From: Desulfovibrio cuneatus DSM 11391
GTDB lineage: Bacteria; Desulfobacterota; Desulfovibrionia; Desulfovibrionales; Desulfovibrionaceae
DNA: 43,881 bases
Assembly: GCF_000430005.1 (NCBI RefSeq)
Contig: NZ_AUCY01000028.1
Coordinates: 1 to 43,881 of the forward strand
Reading direction: 5' to 3'
Under the pieces are notes generated by a model. That model worked only from the letters and a program-made list of their open reading frames with translations. It did not search any database and had not been told where the DNA came from. The translations under genes and the position numbers were made by a program. Positions 1 through 8,384 of this stretch are shown here, piece after piece (position 1 is the first letter of the stretch; every line of letters starts with the position of its first letter).

Positions 1-878
1 TCGGCCTGGGCTGCTTGCGCTGCCTGGGCGGCGGCAGCTTCTGCCACGGCCTTTTCCAGCTCGGCTATGCGCTCGGCCTGGGCAGTAGATTGCTCTTGCA
101 ACTGCACCAAAGCCGCAACCTCAGGGCCAGCCACAGGAGCCAGTTCTGGCGCTTGTTGTGTGGGTGCCGCAAGAGCAGCCGGGGCCACTGGTGCCACAGA
201 TGGAGGTGTGGGGGGAGCGTCTGCCAACATGGTATCCAACATGGCATCAAGCTTGCGTATATGGTCATCGTCCATAGCGTCAGAGCCAAAATCCGGTGCG
301 GCTTCTTCGGCAATGGACAGGGCTGCACCATCGTGCGCATCCGCAGCCACAGAAGAAGCAGGCGATGCCGAAACGGCCATTTCACCCAGCAGGCTCTCAA
401 ATTCATCATCCAGAGGAACCGCCGGGGCACTCGACTCCACAGGAGCACCCTTAGCAGTGGCTGTTTTTGCCGCAGGGGCAGGCCCACCGCCCAGCAGTTC
501 GTTAAGCAAGGAATCGGCATCCAAGGCATCAGAGTCGGCTGATTCTACCGGGCCAGCATCAAGGCGTACCCCAAGCGTATCAGCATCCACATCCGCTTCT
601 GCCACCTGTGCGGCCTGGGCCTTGGCCCCGGCTCCAGCCTTGGGCGGGGCATTATTCTCTGCCCCCAAGGACTTCAGCAGGCTGTCGAGGTCATCCATCC
701 CAGGCATTTGCAATTCTTCGTGCGGGTCCACCACATGGTCTTCCGGAGTGGGGTCAGGAAAAGGGGCAAACTCTGGGTCATCAGCATTTGCCTGCAACTG
801 CGCCTCACCTTTACCAGGTGCCACTACGTCAAGCAGGTCAATGACATCCTCGTCATCAAAAGTATCAGTATTAGACAT
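1..878 (-). CDS. Acidic Ala/Pro-rich protein of unknown function, 3' end cut by window edge
   Basis: I read this frame directly from the reverse strand: it stays open from an ATG at 878 (protein begins MSNTDTFDDEDVIDLLDVV) to the window edge, about 292 codons. The start at 878 is preferred over in-frame ATGs at 884 and 896 because an AAAGG sits 8 bases upstream of it. The protein is strongly acidic and low in complexity, rich in Ala, Pro, Asp and Glu. A short motif recurs four times with spacers: LDSLLKSLG, ADSLLNELLG, FESLLGEMA and LDAMLDTMLAD. Near the cut end a heptad-like Ala/Glu/Gln stretch (QAERIAELEKAVAEA) suggests a coiled coil. No signal peptide is visible, so it is probably cytoplasmic. 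It lies downstream of the TolC-like gene on the same strand but behind a terminator and a candidate promoter of its own. I do not recognise the family. The plus-strand frames here are shadows. Confidence 0.75.
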   Translation of the reverse strand, partial: MSNTDTFDDEDVIDLLDVVAPGKGEAQLQANADDPEFAPFPDPTPEDHVVDPHEELQMPGMDDLDSLLKSLGAENNAPPKAGAGAKAQAAQVAEADVDADTLGVRLDAGPVESADSDALDADSLLNELLGGGPAPAAKTATAKGAPVESSAPAVPLDDEFESLLGEMAVSASPASSVAADAHDGAALSIAEEAAPDFGSDAMDDDHIRKLDAMLDTMLADAPPTPPSVAPVAPAALAAPTQQAPELAPVAGPEVAALVQLQEQSTAQAERIAELEKAVAEAAAAQAAQAAQA

Positions 879-962
879 ATCCATAACCTTTACCATGCAG
901 TGTGCCTGCACGTGTGGAATGTATGAAAGATGCAACAAGACCGTGAGGGGAAATGGTATATG

Positions 963-992
963 ACTATATCCCGGCATTCCCACTTCTGGCAA
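963..992 (-). promoter_or_regulatory. Candidate sigma-70 promoter for the acidic protein gene
   Basis: On the minus strand TTGCCA (987-992) and TATAGT (963-968) are separated by 18 bases, about 85 bases upstream of the chosen start at 878. It lies between the tolC terminator and the gene, so it would allow independent transcription. Confidence 0.35.
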
Positions 993-1050
993 GTGCGCAG
1001 CGTACCTTGCAAAATAAACACGCCAGCCTACAAAACCCCTGAACTGGAAA

Positions 1051-1089
1051 GAAAAAGTCGCCCCTGGCACAGCCAAGGGCGACTTTTTC
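1051..1089 (-). terminator. Rho-independent terminator after tolC
   Basis: Long hairpin with arms of about 18 bases (GAAAAAGTCGCCC...GGGCGACTTTTTC) and one internal mismatch. A-tract and T-tract are part of the stem, so it could work in both directions. It lies about 60 bases past the tolC stop. Confidence 0.8.
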
Positions 1090-1149
1090 TACCAAACAAA
1101 CACACTGTGCCGGTGCTGTATGGTTAATACTCTCATAGCCGCTTAAAAC

Positions 1150-2490
1150 CTATTTTGTTTTAATGGCCAGGGCGGAACGGTTCAGGCCGAAAGATTCCAG
1201 GAACGCTCCACCAAGTGTCATCAGGCGCAGCTTGGCAGCGGTTACGTTCTGCTGGGCAGTAACGAACTGGATAGAGGAGCTGAACAATTCGTTTTCAGAG
1301 TCAAGCACGTCCAACAAGGAGCGCTGCCCAACGTTGAACTGTTCCAGGTACATATCGCGGGTTTTGGTGCTGTACTGCACAGCATTGGCAAAGTGGCGAG
1401 CTTGTTCCTGGGCGGAAAGCATTTGGCTCCAGGTGCTGGCAACTTCATTGCTCAGGCTGTCGCGCAGGGCAGCAAGTTCCTGCTTGGACTGACGGGCACG
1501 GGCTTTGCTGCCGCGAACGTTGTACCAGTCATAACCACCGTTAAACAGGTTCCAGTTGGCACGAAGCATCACAGCAGTACCCCATGCATCGTCGGTGGAA
1601 CTTTCCACACGCCAGCGGTAGCTTGGGCCAGCTTCAAGGAAAATTTGCGGATAGAAAGACGCTTTATCCAGTTCGGCCTGTGAATCGGCAGAGCTTACGT
1701 CGGACTGTAATGCCTTGATTTTCAGGTTGCCAGCCATGGAACGGGCAAGAGCAGATTCAAGGCTGGGCAATGCTTCGCCAGGGGCAGTAGGTTCTGCCAC
1801 TTCAGCAGGGGCTTTGCCGGTAAGGCGCTGGTAATTGGCCATGGCCACTTCCAGGGCAGAACGGCTTTCAGCCAGAGAGGCCTGCGTTCTGGCAAGGCGG
1901 CTTTCAATTTGTGTTACATCTGCCATGGTGGAAGCACCGGAAACCTGGCGCTCTTTCTGGGAACCAAGAATACGCTGGTGGTTGCGCACGTTCAGTTCGG
2001 CAAGGGCTACAATGCGGCGCTGGCGATACACTTCAATGTGTGCCAGGGCAGCATCAAGGCCCAAAGCTTCTGCGTTGTCATAAAGACGCTGCTTGGCAGA
2101 TTCAAGACGGCTTTCCCCAATGTTTACCCGGTTCCAGGTAGCCATGCCATCCCAAATGGTCTGGCTTATGGTCAGGCCAGCTTCACTACGACCGTAGAAA
2201 GTGCCGGCGCGGCCATCCGTGCGGGAAGAACGGTCATGCCAGTCATCTACACCGTACCCACCACGTGCATCCACACGGGGGAACCAGCCACTTCTGGCAC
2301 GCTTCAGGTCATGCTCAGCAGCTTGCCGGTATTCCTGAAAAGCCTTGATGTTTGGGTTATACCCCAAAGTTGAAGAAATAGTGTCTTTGAGGGTAATGGC
2401 AGAACCCGCAGCAAAAGAAACAGAAGGCTCAAAAGCTGTCACAGCAAAAAGTGCAAGTGCAGCAGCCCAGTGCAAAGAAAGTGACTTCAT
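1150..2490 (-). CDS. tolC: TolC-like outer-membrane efflux/secretion channel
   Basis: Outer-membrane factor of about 446 residues, the usual length for TolC-family type I secretion channels. The start at 2490 (MKSLSLHW) is chosen because GAGGAG lies 6 bases upstream; a longer frame from 2514 has no such site. Residues 1-28 look like a signal peptide ending in SFAAG. The rest has the family's duplicated alpha-hairpin pattern: YNPNIKAFQEYRQAA in the first half, and in the second the typical ending NVGQRSLLDVLDSENELFSSSIQFVTAQQNVTAAKLRL. It is divergent from the LapB-like exporter at 2880 and adaptors that would dock onto it, so it probably completes that type I machine across the envelope. The family is also used by drug-efflux pumps; the neighbourhood argues for protein secretion here. 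Its own promoter and terminator are visible. Confidence 0.9.
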   Translation of the reverse strand: MKSLSLHWAAALALFAVTAFEPSVSFAAGSAITLKDTISSTLGYNPNIKAFQEYRQAAEHDLKRARSGWFPRVDARGGYGVDDWHDRSSRTDGRAGTFYGRSEAGLTISQTIWDGMATWNRVNIGESRLESAKQRLYDNAEALGLDAALAHIEVYRQRRIVALAELNVRNHQRILGSQKERQVSGASTMADVTQIESRLARTQASLAESRSALEVAMANYQRLTGKAPAEVAEPTAPGEALPSLESALARSMAGNLKIKALQSDVSSADSQAELDKASFYPQIFLEAGPSYRWRVESSTDDAWGTAVMLRANWNLFNGGYDWYNVRGSKARARQSKQELAALRDSLSNEVASTWSQMLSAQEQARHFANAVQYSTKTRDMYLEQFNVGQRSLLDVLDSENELFSSSIQFVTAQQNVTAAKLRLMTLGGAFLESFGLNRSALAIKTK

Positions 2491-2879
2491 AGGAAACTCC
2501 TCATAATCGAGCATCTCGACATTTTATTGGCGCAAAAGCGTCGTGCTTTCACTTTTGCAAAATGCTTGCCAAAGTGCATTGCTCAACAACTTTTAATTCA
2601 ATTCTTGAGGAATATAAACAAGTATGCGTACAAATGCAACATAAATACTTGCTTCACTCTGAAGCTTCTTGCCAAAAATGTAACCACGACCTACTATAAT
2701 GATAGAAATTTTGCTAAACTTCAAACAAATGACAGAATAAACACTTGGCTAAGTTTTTGAAGTGCGGTACAAGAAGAGGTCTAAATAGGAATGTCCATAC
2801 TATTATTTCCCTACAATTGACTGTTCAGCCACATATAGCATAGGGCGTCAATAAACTGCCGCATCCCGAGGATAACACG
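2491..2879. other. AT-rich divergent intergenic region between tolC and lapB
   Basis: This 389-base region is much more AT-rich than the genes on both sides and holds the tolC promoter. For the plus-strand lapB gene only weak matches are visible, for example TTGGCT, 17 bases, TACAAG near 2745-2773. The small plus-strand frame at 2527-2760 has no convincing ribosome site and composition typical of noncoding DNA. It is a likely place for regulators of both transcription units to bind, but no clear operator is seen. Confidence 0.5.
2611..2639 (-). promoter_or_regulatory. Sigma-70-like promoter of tolC
   Basis: Minus strand: TTGCAT (2634-2639) and TATATT (2611-2616) with a 17-base spacer, about 120 bases upstream of the tolC start, in an AT-rich stretch. 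Confidence 0.6.
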
Positions 2880-5330
2880 GTGACAACCTCTTCCCACAAC
2901 ACCGAAGCAACCACCCCGGAAACTTCCCCCACAAATGAAGCTGCCAGCACACAGGCCGCGCCTGCTCCTTCTGCCCAAACAGCCACGCAAGCTCCTGCAC
3001 AGCCACCTGTGCAAAGCCCTTATGCTGCCCTTGGCGCACCCAGTAGCCCCAACGCTACCAGTGCCCCCGGCGGGCAAGGTGCCCCAGCAGCCCAGGGGCC
3101 CAGCCCCCTTTCCCAGGCGGAAATAGAACAGCTTAAGCGTCAAAACTCTGCCACACCCGACCCTTCGGATGTGGACTACGACCCACCGCTTATCCAGTGC
3201 CTTTCCATGCTGTTTACCCTGCACGGCACGCCTGTTTCCACGCGGTTGCTTAGTGCGGGGCTCCCCAAGTCTTCTGGCCCCCTGCACCCCTCGGCCTGCA
3301 TTCGGGCTGCAAAAGCAGCGGGCATGCGGGCAAGAACAGTGTACCGCCCGTCTTTCAGCCAAATTTCTACCCTTACCCTGCCGTGTATATTATTGTTGCA
3401 AGGCGACAAAGCATGCGTGCTGACCAAGCTGGAAGAAGAAACCGCTGAGGTGCTTTTTCCTGAAACAGGCATGGAACGGCGCACTGTTTCGCGTGAATCG
3501 CTGGAACAGGAATACCTTGGGTATGCCATTTATGCCAAGCCAGAGCCAAAGCTGGACAAACGGGCCAGCGAAATTCGTCTGCTGGACCACAAGCGCTGGT
3601 TTTGGGGCACCCTTGCCCACTTTCTGCCCATTTACTCCCACGTTTTCGGGGCAAGTATTCTGGTAAACTTGCTGGCCATTGCCGGCCCGCTGTTCACCAT
3701 GAACGTTTACGACAGGGTTGTGCCCAACAGTGCCACAGACACGCTGTGGATGCTGGCCATTGGCGTGTGCATTGCCTATATTTTTGACTTTATACTGAAA
3801 AACCTGCGCAGCTACTTTGTGGACGTGGCAGGCCGCAACGCCGACATTATTCTGGCCAGCCGACTGATGCAGCAACTGCTTTCTATGCGCCTGGATGTGA
3901 AGCCAGACTCCACAGGGTCACTGGCCAACAACCTGCGTGAATTTGAATCGTTACGGGACTTTTTCGGTTCAACAACCCTTATGGCCATTGTGGACTTGCC
4001 CTTCCTGTTCCTGTTCATCGGGCTGGTCTTTCTTATTGGTGGCCCCATAGGCTTTATTCCCCTGCTTGCAGTACCCATAGTGGTCCTTACCGGTGTCTTT
4101 TTGCAGTTTCCGCTGCAAGCGGTTACCGAAAAGGGCTTCAAAGAGAACATGCAGAAAAACGCCCTGCTGGTGGAAATTATTAACGGCCTTGAAACCATTA
4201 AAACCACCATGGCCGAAGGGCGCATTCAACACGCATGGGAGCGGGTTGTGGGCATGAGCGCAAGCTCCAACAGCCAGTCCAAGCGCGTATCCAACTTTAC
4301 CATTACCCTGACCATAGCCGTTACCCAACTGGTAAGCGTGTTTATTATTGTCTGGGGTGTGTACCTTATTTCTGAAAACAAGCTTTCCATGGGTGGCCTG
4401 ATTGCTTGTAACATGCTGGCAGGCCGCGCCATGGCCCCCCTTTCCCAAATTGCCTCCATGCTTTCACGCCTGCAGCAGTCACGCATGGCGCTAAAATCGC
4501 TTGACCTGCTCATGAACCTGGAAACAGAGAAGCCGGAAAGCGGAAACTTTGTGGACTTTGGCTACCTGGAGCACTCCATTACCTTTGAGGACGTGTCCTT
4601 CAAGTACCCAGGTTCTGAACGCTTTGCCATGGAAAAGGTCAGCATCCATATTCGCCCCGGCGAAAAGGTGGGCATTATCGGCCGCATGGGCTCTGGCAAA
4701 AGTACCTTTGGCCGCCTTTGCCTGGGGCTGTTCCAGCCTGCGGATGGAGCCGTTAAAGTGGGCGGCGTTGATATTCGCCAACTGGATATGGTCGATGTGC
4801 GCTCACGCTGCGGGTATGTTTCCCAAGACAACTACCTGTTCTACGGCACAGTGCGGGAAAATATTTCCTTTGGCGCCATCAATGCAGACGACCGCATGAT
4901 TCTGCGGGCAGCCAACATAGCCGGTGTTACCGACTTCATTCGCGCCCACCCGGCAGGCTTTGGTATGCCGGTGGGTGAACGCGGCATGTCCCTTTCTGGC
5001 GGGCAGCGGCAGTCTGTTGCCATTTCCCGTGCACTGTTGAATGACCCGGACATTCTTATTCTGGACGAACCCAGCAGTAACATGGATAACAGCTCTGAAC
5101 TGGCACTGAAGCAGCGCCTTGCAGCCACCATGGGGAACAAAACACTGCTGCTGGTAACCCACCGCCTGAGCATGCTTGACCTTGTGGACCGCCTGGTGGT
5201 TATGGACGCGGGACGCATTGTGGCAGATGGCCCGAAAAATGCTGTACTGAACGCCCTGCGCAATGAGCAGTTGCGCACCGCCGCAGCCGCAAAAACAGGC
5301 GGGCAACCAGCCGTGGGCCAGAAAGCATAG
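2880..5330 (+). CDS. lapB: LapB-like type I secretion ABC transporter (ATPase + permease)
   Basis: Inner-membrane exporter of 816 residues that would drive secretion of a large repeat adhesin through the TolC channel. GTG start; GAGG lies 8 bases upstream. Residues 1-100 are a Pro/Ala/Ser/Thr-rich leader. Residues about 100-220 form a C39-like domain (LIQCLSMLFTLHG), which lacks the catalytic cysteine context of true C39 peptidases and so should bind rather than cleave substrate. The transmembrane domain spans about 240-510. The ATPase domain has Walker A GRMGSGKST, signature LSGGQRQ, Walker B ILILDEPSS and H-loop VTHR. The next gene starts 10 bases after the stop, so an operon with the adaptors is likely. 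The low-complexity N-terminal leader is longer than usual for LapB/HlyB proteins. The substrate adhesin is not in the window. Confidence 0.9.
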   Translation: MTTSSHNTEATTPETSPTNEAASTQAAPAPSAQTATQAPAQPPVQSPYAALGAPSSPNATSAPGGQGAPAAQGPSPLSQAEIEQLKRQNSATPDPSDVDYDPPLIQCLSMLFTLHGTPVSTRLLSAGLPKSSGPLHPSACIRAAKAAGMRARTVYRPSFSQISTLTLPCILLLQGDKACVLTKLEEETAEVLFPETGMERRTVSRESLEQEYLGYAIYAKPEPKLDKRASEIRLLDHKRWFWGTLAHFLPIYSHVFGASILVNLLAIAGPLFTMNVYDRVVPNSATDTLWMLAIGVCIAYIFDFILKNLRSYFVDVAGRNADIILASRLMQQLLSMRLDVKPDSTGSLANNLREFESLRDFFGSTTLMAIVDLPFLFLFIGLVFLIGGPIGFIPLLAVPIVVLTGVFLQFPLQAVTEKGFKENMQKNALLVEIINGLETIKTTMAEGRIQHAWERVVGMSASSNSQSKRVSNFTITLTIAVTQLVSVFIIVWGVYLISENKLSMGGLIACNMLAGRAMAPLSQIASMLSRLQQSRMALKSLDLLMNLETEKPESGNFVDFGYLEHSITFEDVSFKYPGSERFAMEKVSIHIRPGEKVGIIGRMGSGKSTFGRLCLGLFQPADGAVKVGGVDIRQLDMVDVRSRCGYVSQDNYLFYGTVRENISFGAINADDRMILRAANIAGVTDFIRAHPAGFGMPVGERGMSLSGGQRQSVAISRALLNDPDILILDEPSSNMDNSSELALKQRLAATMGNKTLLLVTHRLSMLDLVDRLVVMDAGRIVADGPKNAVLNALRNEQLRTAAAAKTGGQPAVGQKA

Positions 5331-5340
5331 GCAAACCATT

Positions 5341-6714
5341 ATGAACGCAATCAAGAAGTTCCTTCATATTTTTAGCAAGGAAAACAACAGAGATCTGCAA
5401 GACATGGAATTCATGTCTACAGTTGATGCGGCGCGTACCTACAAAGGCTCGCCCGTTGCCTATTTCCTTTCCGTGGGGTTGGTGCTCTTATTTATTGCCG
5501 TTCTGATAGCGTCAATGTTCAGCACCCGCGACGAAGTAACCCAGGGGCAAGGGCAAATCATTCCCTCCCAGGGTGTGCAGCCTGTACAAAGCGAAGATGG
5601 CGGCATCATCAAAGAAATTCTGGTAAGCGAAAACGAACTGGTGGAAAAAGGCACGTTGCTGGCCACCATTTCCAACATACGGGCTGTGGGCGAGTTCCAG
5701 GAACTGACCCAGAAAAAAGTGGAATACGAGTTCGCCTTGCAGCGCCTTCGGGCAGAGCAAGACGGCAAAGACCTTGAGTTTACAGAAGAACAGCGTGCCC
5801 AGTTCCCTGATGTTGTGTACGACCAGGAAATGCTGTTTAAAACCCGCAGGGCCCAGTTTGACGGGGAAGGCAAGCAACTTGCCTCTGCCCTGGAACAGCG
5901 CAAGCTGGAACTGGCTGAAAGTTACCAGCGCAGGGAACAGTATGAAAAAAAGTTACTTCTGCTGAAAAAACAGGAAGCCAGCATTTTGCCCCTGGTGCAA
6001 AGTAAAAGCTATTCCCAGGTGGAATACCTGACTTTGAAGCAGCGTATTGTCACCATGGAAAGCGATTTAAAAAGCTTGGCCGTGAATATTGCCCGCACCA
6101 TCAGCGCTGTGGATGAAGCCCAAAATGCGCTGAACAACCGCGAATCTGAGCGGCTTGCCTCCATAGCCAAAGACATTAACGACTTTCACCAGGAACTGAA
6201 CAGCATTACTGAACGCCTGAAGGCTGGCACAGACATTGTGCAGCGTTCGGAGCTGCGTTCCGTAGTGCACGGCGTGGTGAAACGTATTCTTTTGAAAGAA
6301 GAAGCCGTGGTTCGGCCAGCAGAACTGCTTATGGAAATTGTGCCCACTGACGACACCCTGGAGGTGGAAGCCAAATTCCGCCCTGCCCACCGTGGCTTTC
6401 TTGCAGTGGGGCAAAACGCCACCGTCAAAGTTTCAGCCTACGATTCCGCCGTGTATGGCACCCTTTCCGCTACCGTGGCTTCCATCAGCCCGGATACCAT
6501 TGAAGACAACAAAGGTGAGGCCTGGTATGTTGTGCGCCTGCGCACCAGCAGCACCCGCCTGCCCCACCTGGATAAAAACCTGGACATAAAAGTAGGCATG
6601 ACAGTGACTGTTGATGTCCTTTCTGGCGAAAAAAGCATCTTTTCTTACCTTGTGAAGCCGTTGTTCAAGTCCCGCCAGCAAGGCAAGGCCATTGGCTCCA
6701 AGACCACCGAATAA
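5341..6714 (+). CDS. lapC: HlyD-family membrane fusion protein (first of two)
   Basis: Periplasmic adaptor of 457 residues linking the LapB-like exporter to TolC. I choose ATG 5341 (MNAIKKFLHIFSKE), 10 bases after the lapB stop; the longer frame from 5263 overlaps lapB. One transmembrane helix at about residues 41-60 (FLSVGLVLLFIAVLIASMF) is followed by a beta/lipoyl half (GGIIKEILVSENELVEKGTLLA), a long coiled-coil hairpin (residues about 110-300) and the second lipoyl half with beta-barrel (SELRSVVHGVVKRILLKEE, LEVEAKFRPAHRGFLAVGQ). This is the standard LapC/HlyD layout. It has a close paralogue immediately downstream at 6884. Confidence 0.88.
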   Translation: MNAIKKFLHIFSKENNRDLQDMEFMSTVDAARTYKGSPVAYFLSVGLVLLFIAVLIASMFSTRDEVTQGQGQIIPSQGVQPVQSEDGGIIKEILVSENELVEKGTLLATISNIRAVGEFQELTQKKVEYEFALQRLRAEQDGKDLEFTEEQRAQFPDVVYDQEMLFKTRRAQFDGEGKQLASALEQRKLELAESYQRREQYEKKLLLLKKQEASILPLVQSKSYSQVEYLTLKQRIVTMESDLKSLAVNIARTISAVDEAQNALNNRESERLASIAKDINDFHQELNSITERLKAGTDIVQRSELRSVVHGVVKRILLKEEAVVRPAELLMEIVPTDDTLEVEAKFRPAHRGFLAVGQNATVKVSAYDSAVYGTLSATVASISPDTIEDNKGEAWYVVRLRTSSTRLPHLDKNLDIKVGMTVTVDVLSGEKSIFSYLVKPLFKSRQQGKAIGSKTTE

Positions 6715-6791
6715 ATGGTTTCCAGGAGTTAAGTACACGCCTGCTTTGGCGCTTAACAGCGCAAGTGAATTGCGCTTACGCCTGCACAGTG

Positions 6792-6839
6792 GGTAAATGC
6801 GTATGCATTTACCAGAGCATTTTCAAAATAAAATGCTCT
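6792..6839. repeat. Two adjacent perfect palindromes between the paired adaptor genes
   Basis: Two back-to-back hairpins without mismatches: GGTAAATGC/GCATTTACC with a 4-base loop (6792-6813), and AGAGCATTTT/AAAATGCTCT with a 6-base loop (6814-6839). They lie 45 bases before the second adaptor's start. Neither has a following T-run, so they may protect or process the mRNA or form a protein-binding site rather than end transcription. Confidence 0.7.
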
Positions 6840-6883
6840 CAAGCCAGAACACATACCTCTTTTTGAAGGGAACAGGATACCGC

Positions 6884-8215
6884 ATGAGCGTTTTTTGGGA
6901 AAAATCAAGCGACCCACTGAACATGACATTCATGGGAGATGTTGACGCTGCCATGCACCGGCGCGGGCACCCCTTGGCGTTTACATTGAGCATTGTGGTT
7001 GTTATGTTTTTTGTGTTAACCTATATTTGGGCCAACTTTACCATGATTGAAGATGTGGTGCGCGGCAACGGCAAGGTCATTCCTGCGGCTGGCGTGCGCG
7101 ACATTCAAAGCGATAAGGGCGGCACTATTTCTGAACTGCGTGTGCATGAAGGCGATATGGTAGAAGCCAACCAGGTGGTAGCTGTGGTGGCAAACGTGGG
7201 TGACGTAAGCGCCCTGCGTGAACTGCAACAGCGCGTATCAGAACTGGAATTTGCCTTGTTGCGCCTGAAGGCTGAAGCCGAAGGCATTCCACTGGAATTT
7301 CCTGCGGAAAGAATGGCAGAATTCCCCCAGGTAGCGCAAAACCAATTGCATATTTTCACCAGTAACGAGCAGCGCTTCCAAGGGGAAGATAACCAATTAC
7401 GGGCTCAAATTGAGCAGCGCCGCCAGGAAGTGGCAGCCGCACTGCAAGACAAGGTGCGTTTTCAGGGCAGCCTGGAAATTCTGCGTAGCGAAGAAGCAAC
7501 AGTGCGCCCACTGGTGGGGCGTTCTTACTCACAAATTCAGTACCTCGATTTACAAGAACGCATTGTTTCCATTGAAGGGGAACTGGCCGGAGCAGAACAA
7601 ACCATTGCCAGGGCGCAAAGTGCCGCCGTTGCAGCGGAAGACCGCCTGAACACCCGGGAAGCTGAACGCCAGGCCGCTATTGCCCTGGAACGCAACAAAA
7701 GCCGCATGGAACTGGATGCTTTGAAACTGCGGGTACACACCTGGACAGAACAAGTGAGCCGGGCAGAATTACGCTCTCCTGTGAATGGTTCAGTGAAAGC
7801 CATTAATGTAAAAGAAGGCAGCGTTGCCCGCCCGGCCGATATTTTGATGCAAATCATTGCCTCAGATGACGTGCTGGAAATTGAGGCCAAATTTGCCCCG
7901 GCAGACAGAGGCTTTCTGTATATTTCCCAAAAGGGCATGGCCAAGTTTTCCAGCTATGATGCCAACATTTATGGTGGCTTGCCTGCCAAGGTTACTCGCA
8001 TTTCAGACGACACAATTCCAGACAAACGCGGCGACCCATGGTATGAAGTGCGTCTTGTAACATCGCGCAAAAGTATTAAGTACCAAGGCAAGGAATTGCC
8101 CATTATGCCCGGCATGACAGTAAGCATTGACCTGTTAACGGACAAACGCTCTGTACTGGACAGGATACTTGGCCCATTGCGCCGCGCCCAGGACAATGCC
8201 ATGACAGAACACTAG
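6884..8215 (+). CDS. Second HlyD-family membrane fusion protein, paralogue of the preceding gene
   Basis: Adaptor of 443 residues. ATG 6884 (MSVFWEKSSDPLNMTFMGD) has AGGA 6 bases upstream; the frame extending back to 6797 runs through the palindromes and is not used. It shares with the first adaptor the N-terminal pattern F-M-x-x-V-D-A-A, a single helix (about residues 38-58), the GGTISELRVHEGDMVE lipoyl segment, the coiled coil (SYSQIQYLDLQERIVSIEGEL matches SYSQVEYLTLKQRIVTMESDL) and the C-terminal barrel (ADRGFLYISQKGMAKFSSYDA). Two similar adaptors in a row suggest tandem duplication; they could form a mixed ring or serve different substrates. The export role follows from the family and the neighbours. 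Confidence 0.87.
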   Translation: MSVFWEKSSDPLNMTFMGDVDAAMHRRGHPLAFTLSIVVVMFFVLTYIWANFTMIEDVVRGNGKVIPAAGVRDIQSDKGGTISELRVHEGDMVEANQVVAVVANVGDVSALRELQQRVSELEFALLRLKAEAEGIPLEFPAERMAEFPQVAQNQLHIFTSNEQRFQGEDNQLRAQIEQRRQEVAAALQDKVRFQGSLEILRSEEATVRPLVGRSYSQIQYLDLQERIVSIEGELAGAEQTIARAQSAAVAAEDRLNTREAERQAAIALERNKSRMELDALKLRVHTWTEQVSRAELRSPVNGSVKAINVKEGSVARPADILMQIIASDDVLEIEAKFAPADRGFLYISQKGMAKFSSYDANIYGGLPAKVTRISDDTIPDKRGDPWYEVRLVTSRKSIKYQGKELPIMPGMTVSIDLLTDKRSVLDRILGPLRRAQDNAMTEH

Positions 8216-8384
8216 TGCGTGTTTACATGAGGCCTGCCTTAAAGATAACTGGCACTTGTAAAAACACGTACCACGGTCCCCTTCAATAACCCTTGCCCGG
8301 CTGCGGCTGTGAAGAATTTTTTACAGAAGCGTCAGGCGCATACCCTCCATTTTCTTGCCTGGTACCCTTGCCACCACCGCACGT

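Noticed and set aside
67-963. Long plus-strand frame of 298 codons
   Set aside because: It is antisense to the acidic minus-strand gene, which has a ribosome site and Ala/Asp/Glu codon pattern; the plus frame has low-complexity Ser/Ala content typical of a shadow.
2745-2773. TTGGCT...TACAAG promoter, also looked at as sigma-54 site for lapB
   Set aside because: The -10 is poor and the GG/GC spacing of a sigma-54 site is not met (GA in place of GC).
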